The notes: generated by a model from the sequence alone, not told the origin. DNA of 13,803 nt from CAYZED01 sp964477445 (GCA_964477445.1 CAYZED010000038.1:1-13803), one strand, 5' to 3'. Shown: positions 1-6,776, counted from the first letter of the stretch. Translations and numbers: made by a program.

Positions 1-225
1 ATATCGCCAGACCCAGTCCTGTACCACCATATTTCTTTGTGACTGAATCATCGGCGTTCTTATTTCATGACTCATATTGGCCAAAAATCTCTGCGTGAAC
101 AAGTCCTGTTAGCTTTTCAAAGGCAATATTTCCTTCAATAAACTCATAATCAACAGGATTATTATCTTCATCCAGTATTATTTTGTGATAGGCATATCCA
201 TAAGGAGAGCTCAGTAATGTGCAAC
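1..225 (-). pseudogene. Collapsed PAS-histidine kinase remnant
   Basis: Read on the minus strand, three pieces of a sensor histidine kinase sit back to back. From about 225 to 100 one frame encodes part of a PAS domain, including SSPYGYAYHKIILDED and FEKLTGL. From 99 a different frame gives the phospho-acceptor box FTQRFLANMSHEIRTPM. From 52 to 1 a third register gives DDSVTKKYGGTGLGLAI, the ATP-binding G-box that normally lies more than 100 residues beyond the H-box. The parts between these conserved blocks are missing, so two internal deletions are the simplest reading. The PAS frame also meets a TAA just upstream of its first recognisable residues. Nothing here can make a working kinase, although the G-box runs off the left edge, so downstream domains may continue outside the window. 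The identification rests on classical kinase motifs and is firm; the deletion history is inference. Confidence 0.82.
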
Positions 226-247
226 TTTATGTCCGAATCCCCGGCTC

Positions 248-1369
248 TTATATATGACTAATCTCAATCCATCGATCCTCTTTACTGCTTTCTATGCAAG
301 CTTCAATAAACTTAATACCTCCAATACCGGCAACAATATCAGGATATGAATATGTGCTGATTCGGTTATTCTTCTTTTCAATAAGTGCTCTACAAAAGTC
401 AAAATAAATATTTGCAAAAGCCTCATATGATGGTTCTAGAGGCATTCCCCGTTCTCTAGAGAACCGTTTAATAGAGTCACTTTGAATGTTAAATTTCCTT
501 AGGAGCTCATCAGGTTCTCCAGTAATAGATATCTTTAATTCATCATGCTTCTTATAGTGCCATTCTATAGAACCTAAATCACCATAAATCCGAAATCCAA
601 TATCATTTTGGCTACCCGCTGCCACTTGCGAAACCCAATAAACGCCAGTAGCACCGTTTTCATACTCTAACAAAATTGATGCATTTGTATCGAGTAGAGG
701 ACTTTGGGGTACTTTGTCAAGTTTGGCTATCAGTCTGGAAATTTTTAGCCCCGTTACCATCGATATCATATATTCAACATGCGTTCCTAAATCGGCAAGC
801 GTTCCGGCCGGGCCGGATATTTCTGGATCTAGGCGCCACACTTTTCCCTTTGCTGTACCGTCCATCAATCCCTTCAATCTGCTTTCTTGAGAGTACTCAC
901 TCATGACCATCATAATGTTTCCAATACGCCCTTGTGAAATTATTTCCTTCGCCAGTTGAACCATTGGAATATAAGCATAAGTGTAAGTAACTCCAAAAAA
1001 CAATCCCTTCTTTTCAACTAATTCCATAAGTTCCTTTGCTTCTGCTGTAGTCGTTGTAATTGGTTTATCACATACGACATTAATCCCGCTTTCTAAAAAT
1101 AATTTACATATTTCGTAATGAGACGAATTTGGTGTCGCAACAATGCAGAAATCGATGGGATCCTCTCTGCGCATTTCACATTCAGCCATTTCCCTATAAT
1201 TACTGTAAATTCTATCTTCATTGACACTCCATTGTTTCCCAACCGAAATGTTTTTGTCAGCATTTCTAGAAAAAGAACCTGCACAGAGAGTTGCTAATGA
1301 GTCAAACTCAGCACCGATAAGATGAAGATCAGCAATATTACCACTTCCAATAATACCAAATTTTAACAC
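248..1369 (-). CDS. Gfo/Idh/MocA family NAD(P)-dependent oxidoreductase
   Basis: A 373-residue cytosolic dehydrogenase of the Gfo/Idh/MocA family, which oxidises or reduces sugars, inositols and related polyols with NAD(P). The N-terminal Rossmann fold begins with GIIGSGNIADLH (residues 5-16). VATPNSSHYE (78-85 region) and CDKPITTT (100-107) follow; DKP stands where the family has the catalytic EKP lysine motif. The C-terminal domain has ADLGTHVEYM (192-201), matching the conserved D-x-x-x-H active-site stretch. The length is normal and no signal peptide is visible. The start is GTG, supported by AAGGAG nine bases upstream. It follows the lipoprotein gene by 36 bases with no terminator between, so read-through is possible, but no functional link is evident. 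The exact substrate cannot be told from sequence. Confidence 0.9.
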   Translation of the reverse strand: MLKFGIIGSGNIADLHLIGAEFDSLATLCAGSFSRNADKNISVGKQWSVNEDRIYSNYREMAECEMRREDPIDFCIVATPNSSHYEICKLFLESGINVVCDKPITTTTAEAKELMELVEKKGLFFGVTYTYAYIPMVQLAKEIISQGRIGNIMMVMSEYSQESRLKGLMDGTAKGKVWRLDPEISGPAGTLADLGTHVEYMISMVTGLKISRLIAKLDKVPQSPLLDTNASILLEYENGATGVYWVSQVAAGSQNDIGFRIYGDLGSIEWHYKKHDELKISITGEPDELLRKFNIQSDSIKRFSRERGMPLEPSYEAFANIYFDFCRALIEKKNNRISTYSYPDIVAGIGGIKFIEACIESSKEDRWIEISHI

Positions 1370-1405
1370 GAACGTTCACTCCTTAAAAAGATATTTCTTA
1401 TATGC

Positions 1406-2374
1406 CTACCAACTCACAGCGGTATATTGTTTTATAAGATTCCTTCCTGAGGTTGCATAAAAGCTATCTATATTTTCATTATTCCTTGTAAACAAGTTGC
1501 GCTCTACTTTTTCCTTCCCCTGAAAGTCGGTTTTGTAACTTTCAAGAATGATATACTCGGTGGCACTATCTGGTGTAATCCTATCTGGCAACTTGCCGGG
1601 TTGAAATCCCTGCCTCAATAAAACATTGCTATTTTTGTCCATCTGCCACAGCACAATTTTTTGTGGCGGTAGCATGGACTCGATGGATACATTTATAATC
1701 ACCGTTTTTTTCTTACTCTTTCCATTCTCGCTGACGGTGATGCTTTCCTCCATCTTTCTTGAAGTTGAAAAGCCCTCGGATTGTGTGCCCTCCACGGAAA
1801 TCCCATCTCCTGTCATCGTATAAATTCTGCCGTCCGGACTTTGATAGACCGGATTGATATAATGCGTCTGTATACCTTTTGCGGCAACAAAATATACTGT
1901 GCCATCCAATGTGATTTTATCCTCATCATCACCGCAATAGACTCCAAAATTACAGTCCGTCATGCCTTCCATGTAATTGCTTTGGAGTGTTCCGCCGTTA
2001 TTGTCTTCCGAAGGAGTTTCAGTGGTAAAAAACTGAATACCCTCCACATCGTCAAAGGTATATTTCTTAATGCTGTATTTTTCTGCTTTGTCTTCGTCGA
2101 GATGCTCCTTTGTGGAAAGTGTTGCATAAAGCCGACCATTATAATTGTTGGTCTCACCGTTTAGTTTTATTTCGCCGCCGGAAAACCCATTTAAGTTATC
2201 ATTCAAATATCCTTCATTATCAAACAGATCAAGATACTCATTCGTAATAAAAACTCCAACCAACCGATCTCTTGTTTTGCCTTCTGCTAATTCTTCCTTC
2301 GCAAGCTGGCAGCCTGTTAATGATAAAATTAGCACGATTGAGCACACAACCAAAACAATTTTTTCAATCTTCAT
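1406..2374 (-). CDS. Putative lipoprotein of the DUF2975/HTH operon
   Basis: A predicted secreted lipoprotein of 322 residues. A short basic start (MKIEK) leads into a hydrophobic stretch ending in the lipobox LTGC, with the acylated Cys at residue 22; the rest is hydrophilic and rich in Asp, Glu, Asn and Thr, with repeated Gly-Asp turns and no membrane segment. I chose the second ATG of an ATGATG pair because GGAGG lies six bases before it; the first (2377) is only three bases away, and a TTG at 2398 would add eight residues ahead of a good signal peptide. The start overlaps the end of the HTH gene by 11 bases, which suggests translational coupling. I do not recognise a named domain. It probably acts on the outer face of the membrane with the DUF2975-like protein (inference). 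Confidence 0.8.
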   Translation of the reverse strand: MKIEKIVLVVCSIVLILSLTGCQLAKEELAEGKTRDRLVGVFITNEYLDLFDNEGYLNDNLNGFSGGEIKLNGETNNYNGRLYATLSTKEHLDEDKAEKYSIKKYTFDDVEGIQFFTTETPSEDNNGGTLQSNYMEGMTDCNFGVYCGDDEDKITLDGTVYFVAAKGIQTHYINPVYQSPDGRIYTMTGDGISVEGTQSEGFSTSRKMEESITVSENGKSKKKTVIINVSIESMLPPQKIVLWQMDKNSNVLLRQGFQPGKLPDRITPDSATEYIILESYKTDFQGKEKVERNLFTRNNENIDSFYATSGRNLIKQYTAVSW

Positions 2375-2591
2375 CATGATCCTCCATAGCTCCGTCAAAT
2401 GTTAAGATGTCACCCACATCACAGCCAAGATAGTAGCAGATTTTATTTAGGGTGCCAAACCGGACACCCTTTGCTTTCCTACTACGTAAAATAGAAAGGT
2501 TCGCTTCTGTTATGCCAACCAGTGAGCACAATTCCTTAGATGTCATATTCTTCACTTTTAGTTGTCTGTCAAGGTGAATTAATATTGCCAT
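2364..2591 (-). CDS. HTH_26-type XRE/Cro transcriptional regulator
   Basis: A 75-residue protein that is almost entirely one helix-turn-helix domain of the Cro/C1 type (HTH_26 subgroup). The opening MAILIHLDRQL and the core TSKELCSLVGITEANLSILR (residues 17-36), followed by KAKGVRFGTLNKICYYLGCDVGDILTF, are the pattern seen in the small regulators that accompany DUF2975 genes. The tail is acidic (MEDHDED). The ATG is preceded by GAGGT at a seven-base distance. It lies nine bases after the DUF2975-like gene and overlaps the lipoprotein start, so the three are one transcript. The likely role is repression of its own operon through the twin inverted repeats upstream of 3566; that link is inference. 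Confidence 0.9.
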   Translation of the reverse strand: MAILIHLDRQLKVKNMTSKELCSLVGITEANLSILRSRKAKGVRFGTLNKICYYLGCDVGDILTFDGAMEDHDED

Positions 2592-2600
2592 TTCACAACC

Positions 2601-3566
2601 TCATATAATGCTGTCATTTTCGTCTTTGAGTTCCTTGTTTTCCTTTATTAATCGAGTAAAAAGCAAGCAGACCAAAACAAATGCAGTCGAAAACAAAGGG
2701 ATTTGTATCGAGCTGTTCACTTTAAAAAGCTGTTTTGCAAACAAGATTTGTAGGATATTGAAAACAACATTGCTGCATACTACTGCGCAAAGTGCCACAC
2801 CGCAGATTTTTGAAAGCTTTTTGGCTGAAGCAATGGTGTCATCAGAATATTGGTTTTGTGTTACATTCTGAAGTAAAGTCATTGCACCAAAGACAATGGA
2901 AATATTAAAAGCATAAGCCAGATAATCTACAGCAAATCGCAATCCCATAAAAAAATAGTTTATGCCAAATAGACGTTCGTTGCCCGAATTGTTTACCTTT
3001 ACAACGGCAAATGAGCGTATAAGTTCATTAACACCACCACTGAAAATTACAGCTACGAAAAGCATATTTATAAGAAATAGCAGCACCAAGAGATAACGTT
3101 GCACTTTGTTTTCCTCGCTGCTGTAAAAAAGCCGAAGCATTCGCAAAATCACGACACTCGCAAGTAGTGAATAAACGGTGCCGCCCAAAACCGCTTTTGC
3201 TATCGGCAACCCCTCTGCAAATCCACCTGCAATCGCAATTCCTCCGGGGTTTACCATTTGATAGATAACAAAAAATAACGACAAGGAAAACAGTAGTATA
3301 AAAATATCCTCGAGAAAAAATTTGTGTGGCTTTCGCAGTAGCAAAACGGCACAAGGGGACAAGCAGAATGCGCTATACAAAAGAATTGCTACAACGTTGC
3401 CTAAAAATCCAGAGAGTGAAAGCAAACGAAGCCCAGCTCCTATCTGTTCAAAAGGGAATGCTAAAATTCCCGCAAAGGTATTCAGTGAAAAAATAGGTAT
3501 TACTGCATGTGCTGTGCAGAGTATCGCTTCTGCAATTAAGATGTAATATAGTATTTTACGTTTCAT
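2601..3566 (-). CDS. DUF2975-like multi-pass membrane protein
   Basis: A 321-residue integral membrane protein with about eight hydrophobic segments (near residues 5-25, 54-77, 86-104, 126-146, 157-177, 206-232, 253-276 and 288-305). The C-terminal half fits the DUF2975 pattern: a loop with YSDDTIASAKKLSKI (240-254) before a helix pair, and a charged end LIKENKELKDENDSII. Typical DUF2975 proteins are roughly half this length, so the N-terminal four or five segments are an extension or a second module. Function is unknown in the family. The ATG has GAGG seven bases upstream. It is the first gene of the DUF2975-HTH-lipoprotein operon, behind a promoter with two operator-like inverted repeats. 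The DUF assignment is by eye from the C-terminal pattern and the adjacent HTH gene. Confidence 0.8.
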   Translation of the reverse strand: MKRKILYYILIAEAILCTAHAVIPIFSLNTFAGILAFPFEQIGAGLRLLSLSGFLGNVVAILLYSAFCLSPCAVLLLRKPHKFFLEDIFILLFSLSLFFVIYQMVNPGGIAIAGGFAEGLPIAKAVLGGTVYSLLASVVILRMLRLFYSSEENKVQRYLLVLLFLINMLFVAVIFSGGVNELIRSFAVVKVNNSGNERLFGINYFFMGLRFAVDYLAYAFNISIVFGAMTLLQNVTQNQYSDDTIASAKKLSKICGVALCAVVCSNVVFNILQILFAKQLFKVNSSIQIPLFSTAFVLVCLLFTRLIKENKELKDENDSII

Positions 3567-3577
3567 TTGTGCACCTC

Positions 3578-3598
3578 AATTATTGTTATTCGATAATT
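3578..3598 (-). promoter_or_regulatory. Operator-like inverted repeat, downstream copy
   Basis: AATTATCG - 5 bases - CAATAATT on the minus strand; it differs from the upstream copy at two positions (one in an arm, one in the spacer). It lies at about +2 to +22 of the predicted transcript. Its centre is 42 bp from that of the first copy, four turns of DNA, so both would face the same side of the helix. Confidence 0.6.
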
Positions 3599-3606
3599 AC
3601 AAGATC

Positions 3607-3635
3607 ATAATATCACAATAATTATTGTTTTTCAA
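3607..3635 (-). promoter_or_regulatory. Promoter of the DUF2975-HTH-lipoprotein operon
   Basis: On the minus strand, -35 TTGAAA (3635-3630) and -10 TATTAT (3612-3607) are separated by exactly 17 bases, a good vegetative sigma factor promoter. Transcription would begin near 3600, giving a leader of about 34 bases before the ATG at 3566. The -35 box lies inside one inverted repeat and the start site abuts the other. Confidence 0.7.
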
Positions 3636-3640
3636 TAATT
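3620..3640 (-). promoter_or_regulatory. Operator-like inverted repeat, upstream copy
   Basis: A perfect inverted repeat, AATTATTG - 5 bases - CAATAATT, covering the -35 box of the operon promoter. It closely matches the second copy at 3578-3598. Probable binding site of the operon's own HTH regulator (inference). Confidence 0.6.
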
Positions 3641-3660
3641 AGAATTGACTTATAATATTT

Positions 3661-4206
3661 TTAGGATAATATTTTTAGCATTAAATAATCTTCGTGACCT
3701 GCATGATCAAACTTTCCTTTTACTATTTCATACCCCAAGCGAAGATAAAATTGTACCGCAGGATTATCCTTTTGTACCGAAAGAGAGGTTTGTGCATATC
3801 CGTTATCTTTGAGTGACTTGAACAATTTGTTCATAAGCTTTGTTCCTATACCATATCCTCGAAACTCTGGAAATATTGAAATGGCAAGTTCAGGAGTGCT
3901 GTCATCCAAGTGCCCATAAGCGGATATGATTCGAGTCCACGCCGCACCGATAACTTGACCATTCTGCTCTGCAACTACACCTAAATCTCCAATCTTGCTC
4001 CCGAAATCTTTGATGTAAATAAATATTTCAGGATCTTTGATGATACTTCTTGGTGGAATTTCCTCTCCATCAGGAATAAAAATCGCTTGATACAAAAACT
4101 CATTCAAGCAAGCATAGTCGGATTTTTCCATGGTGCGAACTTTGGCATTTATCTTGTGAGCTGTAATAATCGTATTGCTATGTGCGTTTATGGTTAAATC
4201 ATTCAT
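3661..4206 (-). CDS. GNAT family N-acetyltransferase
   Basis: A 181-residue acetyltransferase that would transfer acetyl from acetyl-CoA to an amine; the acceptor is unknown. The GNAT fold begins at VRTMEKSDYACLNEFL (residues 23-38). The CoA pyrophosphate-binding motif A is FPEFRGYGIGTKLM (112-125), and motif B is SLSVQKDNPAVQFYLRLGYE (141-160), with the usual Asn and Tyr. The first 22 residues are an unusual polar extension, but the start is well supported by a near-perfect AAGGAGGT just upstream of the ATG. The start overlaps the stop of a short coding-like remnant (4199-4291). The gene ends just before the DUF2975 operon promoter. Confidence 0.92.
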   Translation of the reverse strand: MNDLTINAHSNTIITAHKINAKVRTMEKSDYACLNEFLYQAIFIPDGEEIPPRSIIKDPEIFIYIKDFGSKIGDLGVVAEQNGQVIGAAWTRIISAYGHLDDSTPELAISIFPEFRGYGIGTKLMNKLFKSLKDNGYAQTSLSVQKDNPAVQFYLRLGYEIVKGKFDHAGHEDYLMLKILS

Positions 4207-4291
4207 CGCTGACCTCCTTCAACACCTTCCAGACGTACTGCTCTTTGCCTTTTGTTATCAATACTACGCGTTCGTCGTGCTTGGAGCGTGC
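4199..4291 (-). pseudogene. Possible C-terminal remnant of an unidentified gene
   Basis: After an in-frame TAA (4294-4292), 30 sense codons run to a TGA overlapping the acetyltransferase start. The peptide ARSKHDERVVLITKGKEQ and the following YVWKVLKEVSDE look like genuine protein, alternating strand and helix patterns, and the DNA is richer in G+C than its surroundings. There is no start codon or ribosome site for it, so it would be the tail of a gene whose front was replaced by the ATPase locus. I do not recognise the family. Confidence 0.35.
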
Positions 4292-4301
4292 TTACAAATA
4301 C

Positions 4302-5504
4302 TTACATATTTTTATTTAACAAAAAATCAATAACATTCATATGTATAATTCCATCTCTTGAAAAATCATATTTATCCAATGATAAAACAAACTTAGGATA
4401 ATTATCATCCACACTGTCAAATGCTCCAAATTCACGTTTTATAACTTTTTCGTCTGCCAATAAGTATGCTACTTGAAAATAGCTCCTTTTCTCGCCATCC
4501 ATAACAATAAAATCAATTTCACCTTTTACTGTTTTCCCAACGTAAACCTCATATCCTCTGTGAACCAATTCATTATAGATAACATTTTCAATTAAAGTAC
4601 CTATTTCGGTTTTGAAACCTGTATTATTAATTTTGGAAAGACCAAGATCAGTCAAATAATATTTATCCGATCTTGTTAGAATTCTCTTTCCTCTTATATC
4701 ATATCTAACTGCCTTATTCATAATTAAGGACGAAGATATATATTCTATATACCCATAAATCGTTTCTGTTGATACCTTTCTATTTATACTCTCAAAAAAG
4801 TCGGAAATAGATTTTGCCGAAAACGTTTTAGAAGTGTTCATTACCATATATTCAACAATTCGGTTCAATATGTCCACATCCTTAACTTTACTGCGTTGAA
4901 CAATATCCCTAAGTACTATAGAATTGTATAGATCACGGAGGTACACCTTGGTTTCTGTTTCTGACTGCATTAAAAATCTTTGAGGCATTCCACCATAATT
5001 CAAATATTCCATAAATTCTTCATCTTGAATACTATTCGTATTAAGACCTTTAATTTCACACACTTCTCTAAAAGAAAAAGGCATAATCTTAAAACTTACA
5101 TATCTTCCTGACAAATGTGTCGCTAGTTCGCCTGAAAGTAATTTACCATTAGAACCTGTTACAAACATACTACAGTTCATTGTAGCTCTAAAGGAATTTA
5201 TTGCTTTTTCAAAGTTATCTACATTTTGGATTTCATCAAACATTAGATAATACTTATTATTATCCATAATTCTATCTTTAATATACTTATGTAGATCCAT
5301 CTCATTTGCTATGAATGAATACCTCAAATCCTCAAAATTCAAGTATATAATATGTGATTCATCAATACCTTCATTTATTAATTCTACTTCAATTTGTTTT
5401 AACAGCACCGATTTACCACAGCGTCTTATTCCGACTAATACTTTAATTAAGTCTGATTCATAAAAGGGTCTAATTCTTTCTAAATATTCTTCTCTAATAA
5501 TCAT
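4302..5504 (-). CDS. AAA+ ATPase with C-terminal DUF4143 domain
   Basis: A complete 400-residue ATPase of the AAA_14-DUF4143 type. The N-terminal P-loop is VGIRRCGKSVLL (residues 24-35), Walker B is YYLMFDEIQ (85-93), and the sensor-1 stretch is MFVTGSNGKLLSGE (113-126). FSFREVCE (144-151) and YGGMPQRFLM (170-179) are typical of the family. The C-terminal part keeps a PD-(D/E)xK-like pattern: E306, EID (329-331) and Q344, following NELVHRGYEVYVGK. The ATG has GAGGTG six bases upstream. Cellular role is unsettled for the family; such proteins are scattered accessory genes. A second member enters at 13133-13803, sharing features such as RYDIRGK, KYYL-D and RGYE-YVG. Confidence 0.93.
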   Translation of the reverse strand: MIIREEYLERIRPFYESDLIKVLVGIRRCGKSVLLKQIEVELINEGIDESHIIYLNFEDLRYSFIANEMDLHKYIKDRIMDNNKYYLMFDEIQNVDNFEKAINSFRATMNCSMFVTGSNGKLLSGELATHLSGRYVSFKIMPFSFREVCEIKGLNTNSIQDEEFMEYLNYGGMPQRFLMQSETETKVYLRDLYNSIVLRDIVQRSKVKDVDILNRIVEYMVMNTSKTFSAKSISDFFESINRKVSTETIYGYIEYISSSLIMNKAVRYDIRGKRILTRSDKYYLTDLGLSKINNTGFKTEIGTLIENVIYNELVHRGYEVYVGKTVKGEIDFIVMDGEKRSYFQVAYLLADEKVIKREFGAFDSVDDNYPKFVLSLDKYDFSRDGIIHMNVIDFLLNKNM

Positions 5505-5523
5505 ATATTCACCTCTTTATTCT

Positions 5524-5552
5524 ATGCTAACAAAACATTTTGTATTTATCAA
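5524..5552 (-). promoter_or_regulatory. Candidate promoter of the DUF4143 ATPase gene
   Basis: TTGATA (5552-5547) and TAGCAT (5529-5524) are 17 bases apart on the minus strand, shortly upstream of the ATG at 5504. A perfect palindrome, ACAAAATGTTTTGT (5530-5543), fills the spacer and could be an operator. The -10 is weak, so confidence is limited. Confidence 0.4.
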
Positions 5553-5553
5553 G

Positions 5554-5579
5554 ATATATTTCGTTAAAACAAAATATAT
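5554..5579. repeat. Inverted repeat upstream of the ATPase promoter
   Basis: Plus-strand arms ATATATTTCG and CAAAATATAT are separated by six bases, pairing over ten positions with one G-T pair. It has no T-run on the minus side, so it is not a good terminator; an operator is more likely given the second palindrome next to it. Confidence 0.4.
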
Positions 5580-5595
5580 TATGTTTGAAGTCTAT

Positions 5596-6177
5596 TCATC
5601 CAGCATTAGTTTCTTTTTTCTCATGTATCCCTGCTACGTTAAGTCCGCCATATAGTCCCATATAGCCGGAATTTTGAAAAGTTGCATATTCTTCGTTGGT
5701 AATGACGCCAGCATTATGTGCTGCTTCCGCAAGCATCTGATTCCATTGTTTAATATCGCCACGGACAACAAGCCGCTTGTTTTCTTCATCCAACTGATTA
5801 AAATAATCTGCAACTTCTTGTCTTCTGGTTTGGATGGCAAAATACGTTTGTCCCAACGCTATCACTTCTTTTCGAGGATCTCCGTTTTGAACAATGAGAT
5901 AGCAAGCGTAGCGGGTTAGTCTAAAATCAACGGCACTTCGCTTTCCACTTTTTCCAATTTCTATCATATTGTTGACCTCAACAAAATGATCAGCTATATT
6001 ATAGCCGCTATTCTTACAAGCTAAAATAGCTTTATCAATAACTTTTGCGAAATTTCTCCATTGTGTGTATTAAAGCACAATCGAAAGCTCCCTGGCATAC
6101 CAGAATTCAGAACCGTCCTCGGCTATGTGTTTTATGCTTTCAAAACTTGTATATTCTTTGGCATTTAAATTTGGCAT
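5596..6177 (-). pseudogene. dinD: dinD homologue, broken by a stop codon and truncated
   Basis: Homologue of DinD, the DNA-damage-inducible protein that in E. coli (about 275 residues) inhibits RecA strand exchange. From the ATG at 6177, with AAGGAGG nine bases upstream, the frame reads MPNLNAKEYTSFESIKHIAE, then FWYARELSIVL, then an in-frame TAA (6072-6070), and continues without a shift: YTQWRNFAKVIDKAILAC, ADHFVEVNNMIEIGK, RYACYLIVQNGDP, GQTYFAIQTRRQE and FQNSGYMGLYGGL. The frame stops after GIHEKKETNAG, so about 80 C-terminal residues present in E. coli DinD are missing. An ATG at 5967 with GAGGT eight bases upstream could start a 123-residue fragment. No LexA-type GAAC-n4-GTTC box was seen upstream. 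One base change could explain the TAA (for example from GAA), but the truncation argues for true decay. Confidence 0.85.
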
Positions 6178-6221
6178 ACAACTTCGCCTCCTTGTATATT
6201 TTTCGGTTTAATATATTCCAT

Positions 6222-6401
6222 TTAGTTCTTGATATAGCTATTTTTTAGCCGATCCCACTCGCTCACCACCAAATCGACAATTTGATCAGCCGTTTCCGCA
6301 CGATACGGCATAACATGACCGTGATACTTATGATATATAAAATTGCTTTCAATCACTTCATATCCGCCTTTGAAGTCCAAGTATATCTTTGCTCCAACCA
6401 T
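6222..6401 (-). CDS. Unassigned 59-codon ORF or gene tail
   Basis: An ORF of 59 codons starting MVGAKIYLDFKGGYEVIESN and continuing FIYHKYHGHVMPYRAETAD, then QIVDLVVSEWDRLKNSYIKN. Composition is protein-like and the last third looks helical. The ATG has no ribosome site, and a TAG lies two codons upstream. Its first residues overlap, in another frame, the end of the YhcG remnant, so the real coding part probably begins near GGYEVIESNF and is the tail of a gene joined to yhcG by a deletion. It ends 44 bases before the dinD start. I do not recognise the family. Confidence 0.35.
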   Translation of the reverse strand: MVGAKIYLDFKGGYEVIESNFIYHKYHGHVMPYRAETADQIVDLVVSEWDRLKNSYIKN

Positions 6402-6776
6402 ACTCTAATACCATCTCAGCATACCAAATCCGACTGACCTAGTCTTTAAGTTTATCCATTAGAACAATACTACTACGCACGGAATTTGTGCAACGCTGCG
6501 TTGCACAAATTCATAGTCAGTCCAACACTCTGCAAACTTCCTCATATACTTAAGATTTCGCGAAGAAAATCCTTTCATTTCAAGAAACGAAGTTTTCATG
6601 TCCTCAGAAAGCCTATCAATGACTTTGGCTCCCCAGCCTTCATTTGTTTGCTTTTCTAAAATCTTTTTACCAATATTCCAATAGAGCACCAACATACTGC
6701 TGTTCGCATTTAGAACAATTCTAATCTCGATATCCCTTCTTATCTTTAAATGAGAAATCAATTTACATTTCCACAA
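6358..6776 (-). pseudogene. DUF1016/YhcG nuclease remnant
   Basis: Remnant of a DUF1016 (YhcG-type) protein, a PD-(D/E)xK nuclease family often found near restriction systems. The first frame holds the N-terminal domain: NANSSMLVLYWNIGKKILEK, GWGAKVIDRLSEDMK, MKGFSSRNLKYMRKFAE and YEFVQRSVAQIP, then runs out of frame to a stop at 6459. Shifting one base after the IP codons restores the family sequence (where W is expected, one G appears lost): RSSIVLMDKLKD, a TAG, then SRIWYAEMVLEYGWSKDIL, ending at a TGA (6360-6358). So there is one frameshift, one nonsense codon, and loss of the whole nuclease domain. The 5' end overlaps the ABC-F stop and lacks the family's first residues and any ribosome site. 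Not functional. Confidence 0.82.
6482..6512. repeat. Perfect 31-bp palindrome in the yhcG remnant
   Basis: GAATTTGTGCAACGC, one base, then its exact reverse complement: 15-base arms, no mismatch. On the minus strand it encodes EFVQRSVAQIP of the YhcG remnant, so part of the symmetry follows from the peptide. The frameshift lies immediately beyond its 3' end on the coding strand. Confidence 0.9.

Noticed and set aside
676..906. Plus-strand ORFs throughout, e.g. 676-906, 1781-2164, 7358-7645, 10966-11208
   Set aside because: All lie opposite well-supported minus-strand genes, lack ribosome sites and recognisable domains, and are mirror frames of AT-rich coding DNA.
1370..1377. GAACGTTC as a LexA-type SOS box before the oxidoreductase
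   Set aside because: The Firmicute box needs four bases between GAAC and GTTC; here there are none.
5554..5579. Stem-loop as terminator of the dinD remnant
   Set aside because: AT-only stem apart from one pair, and no T-run after it on the minus strand.
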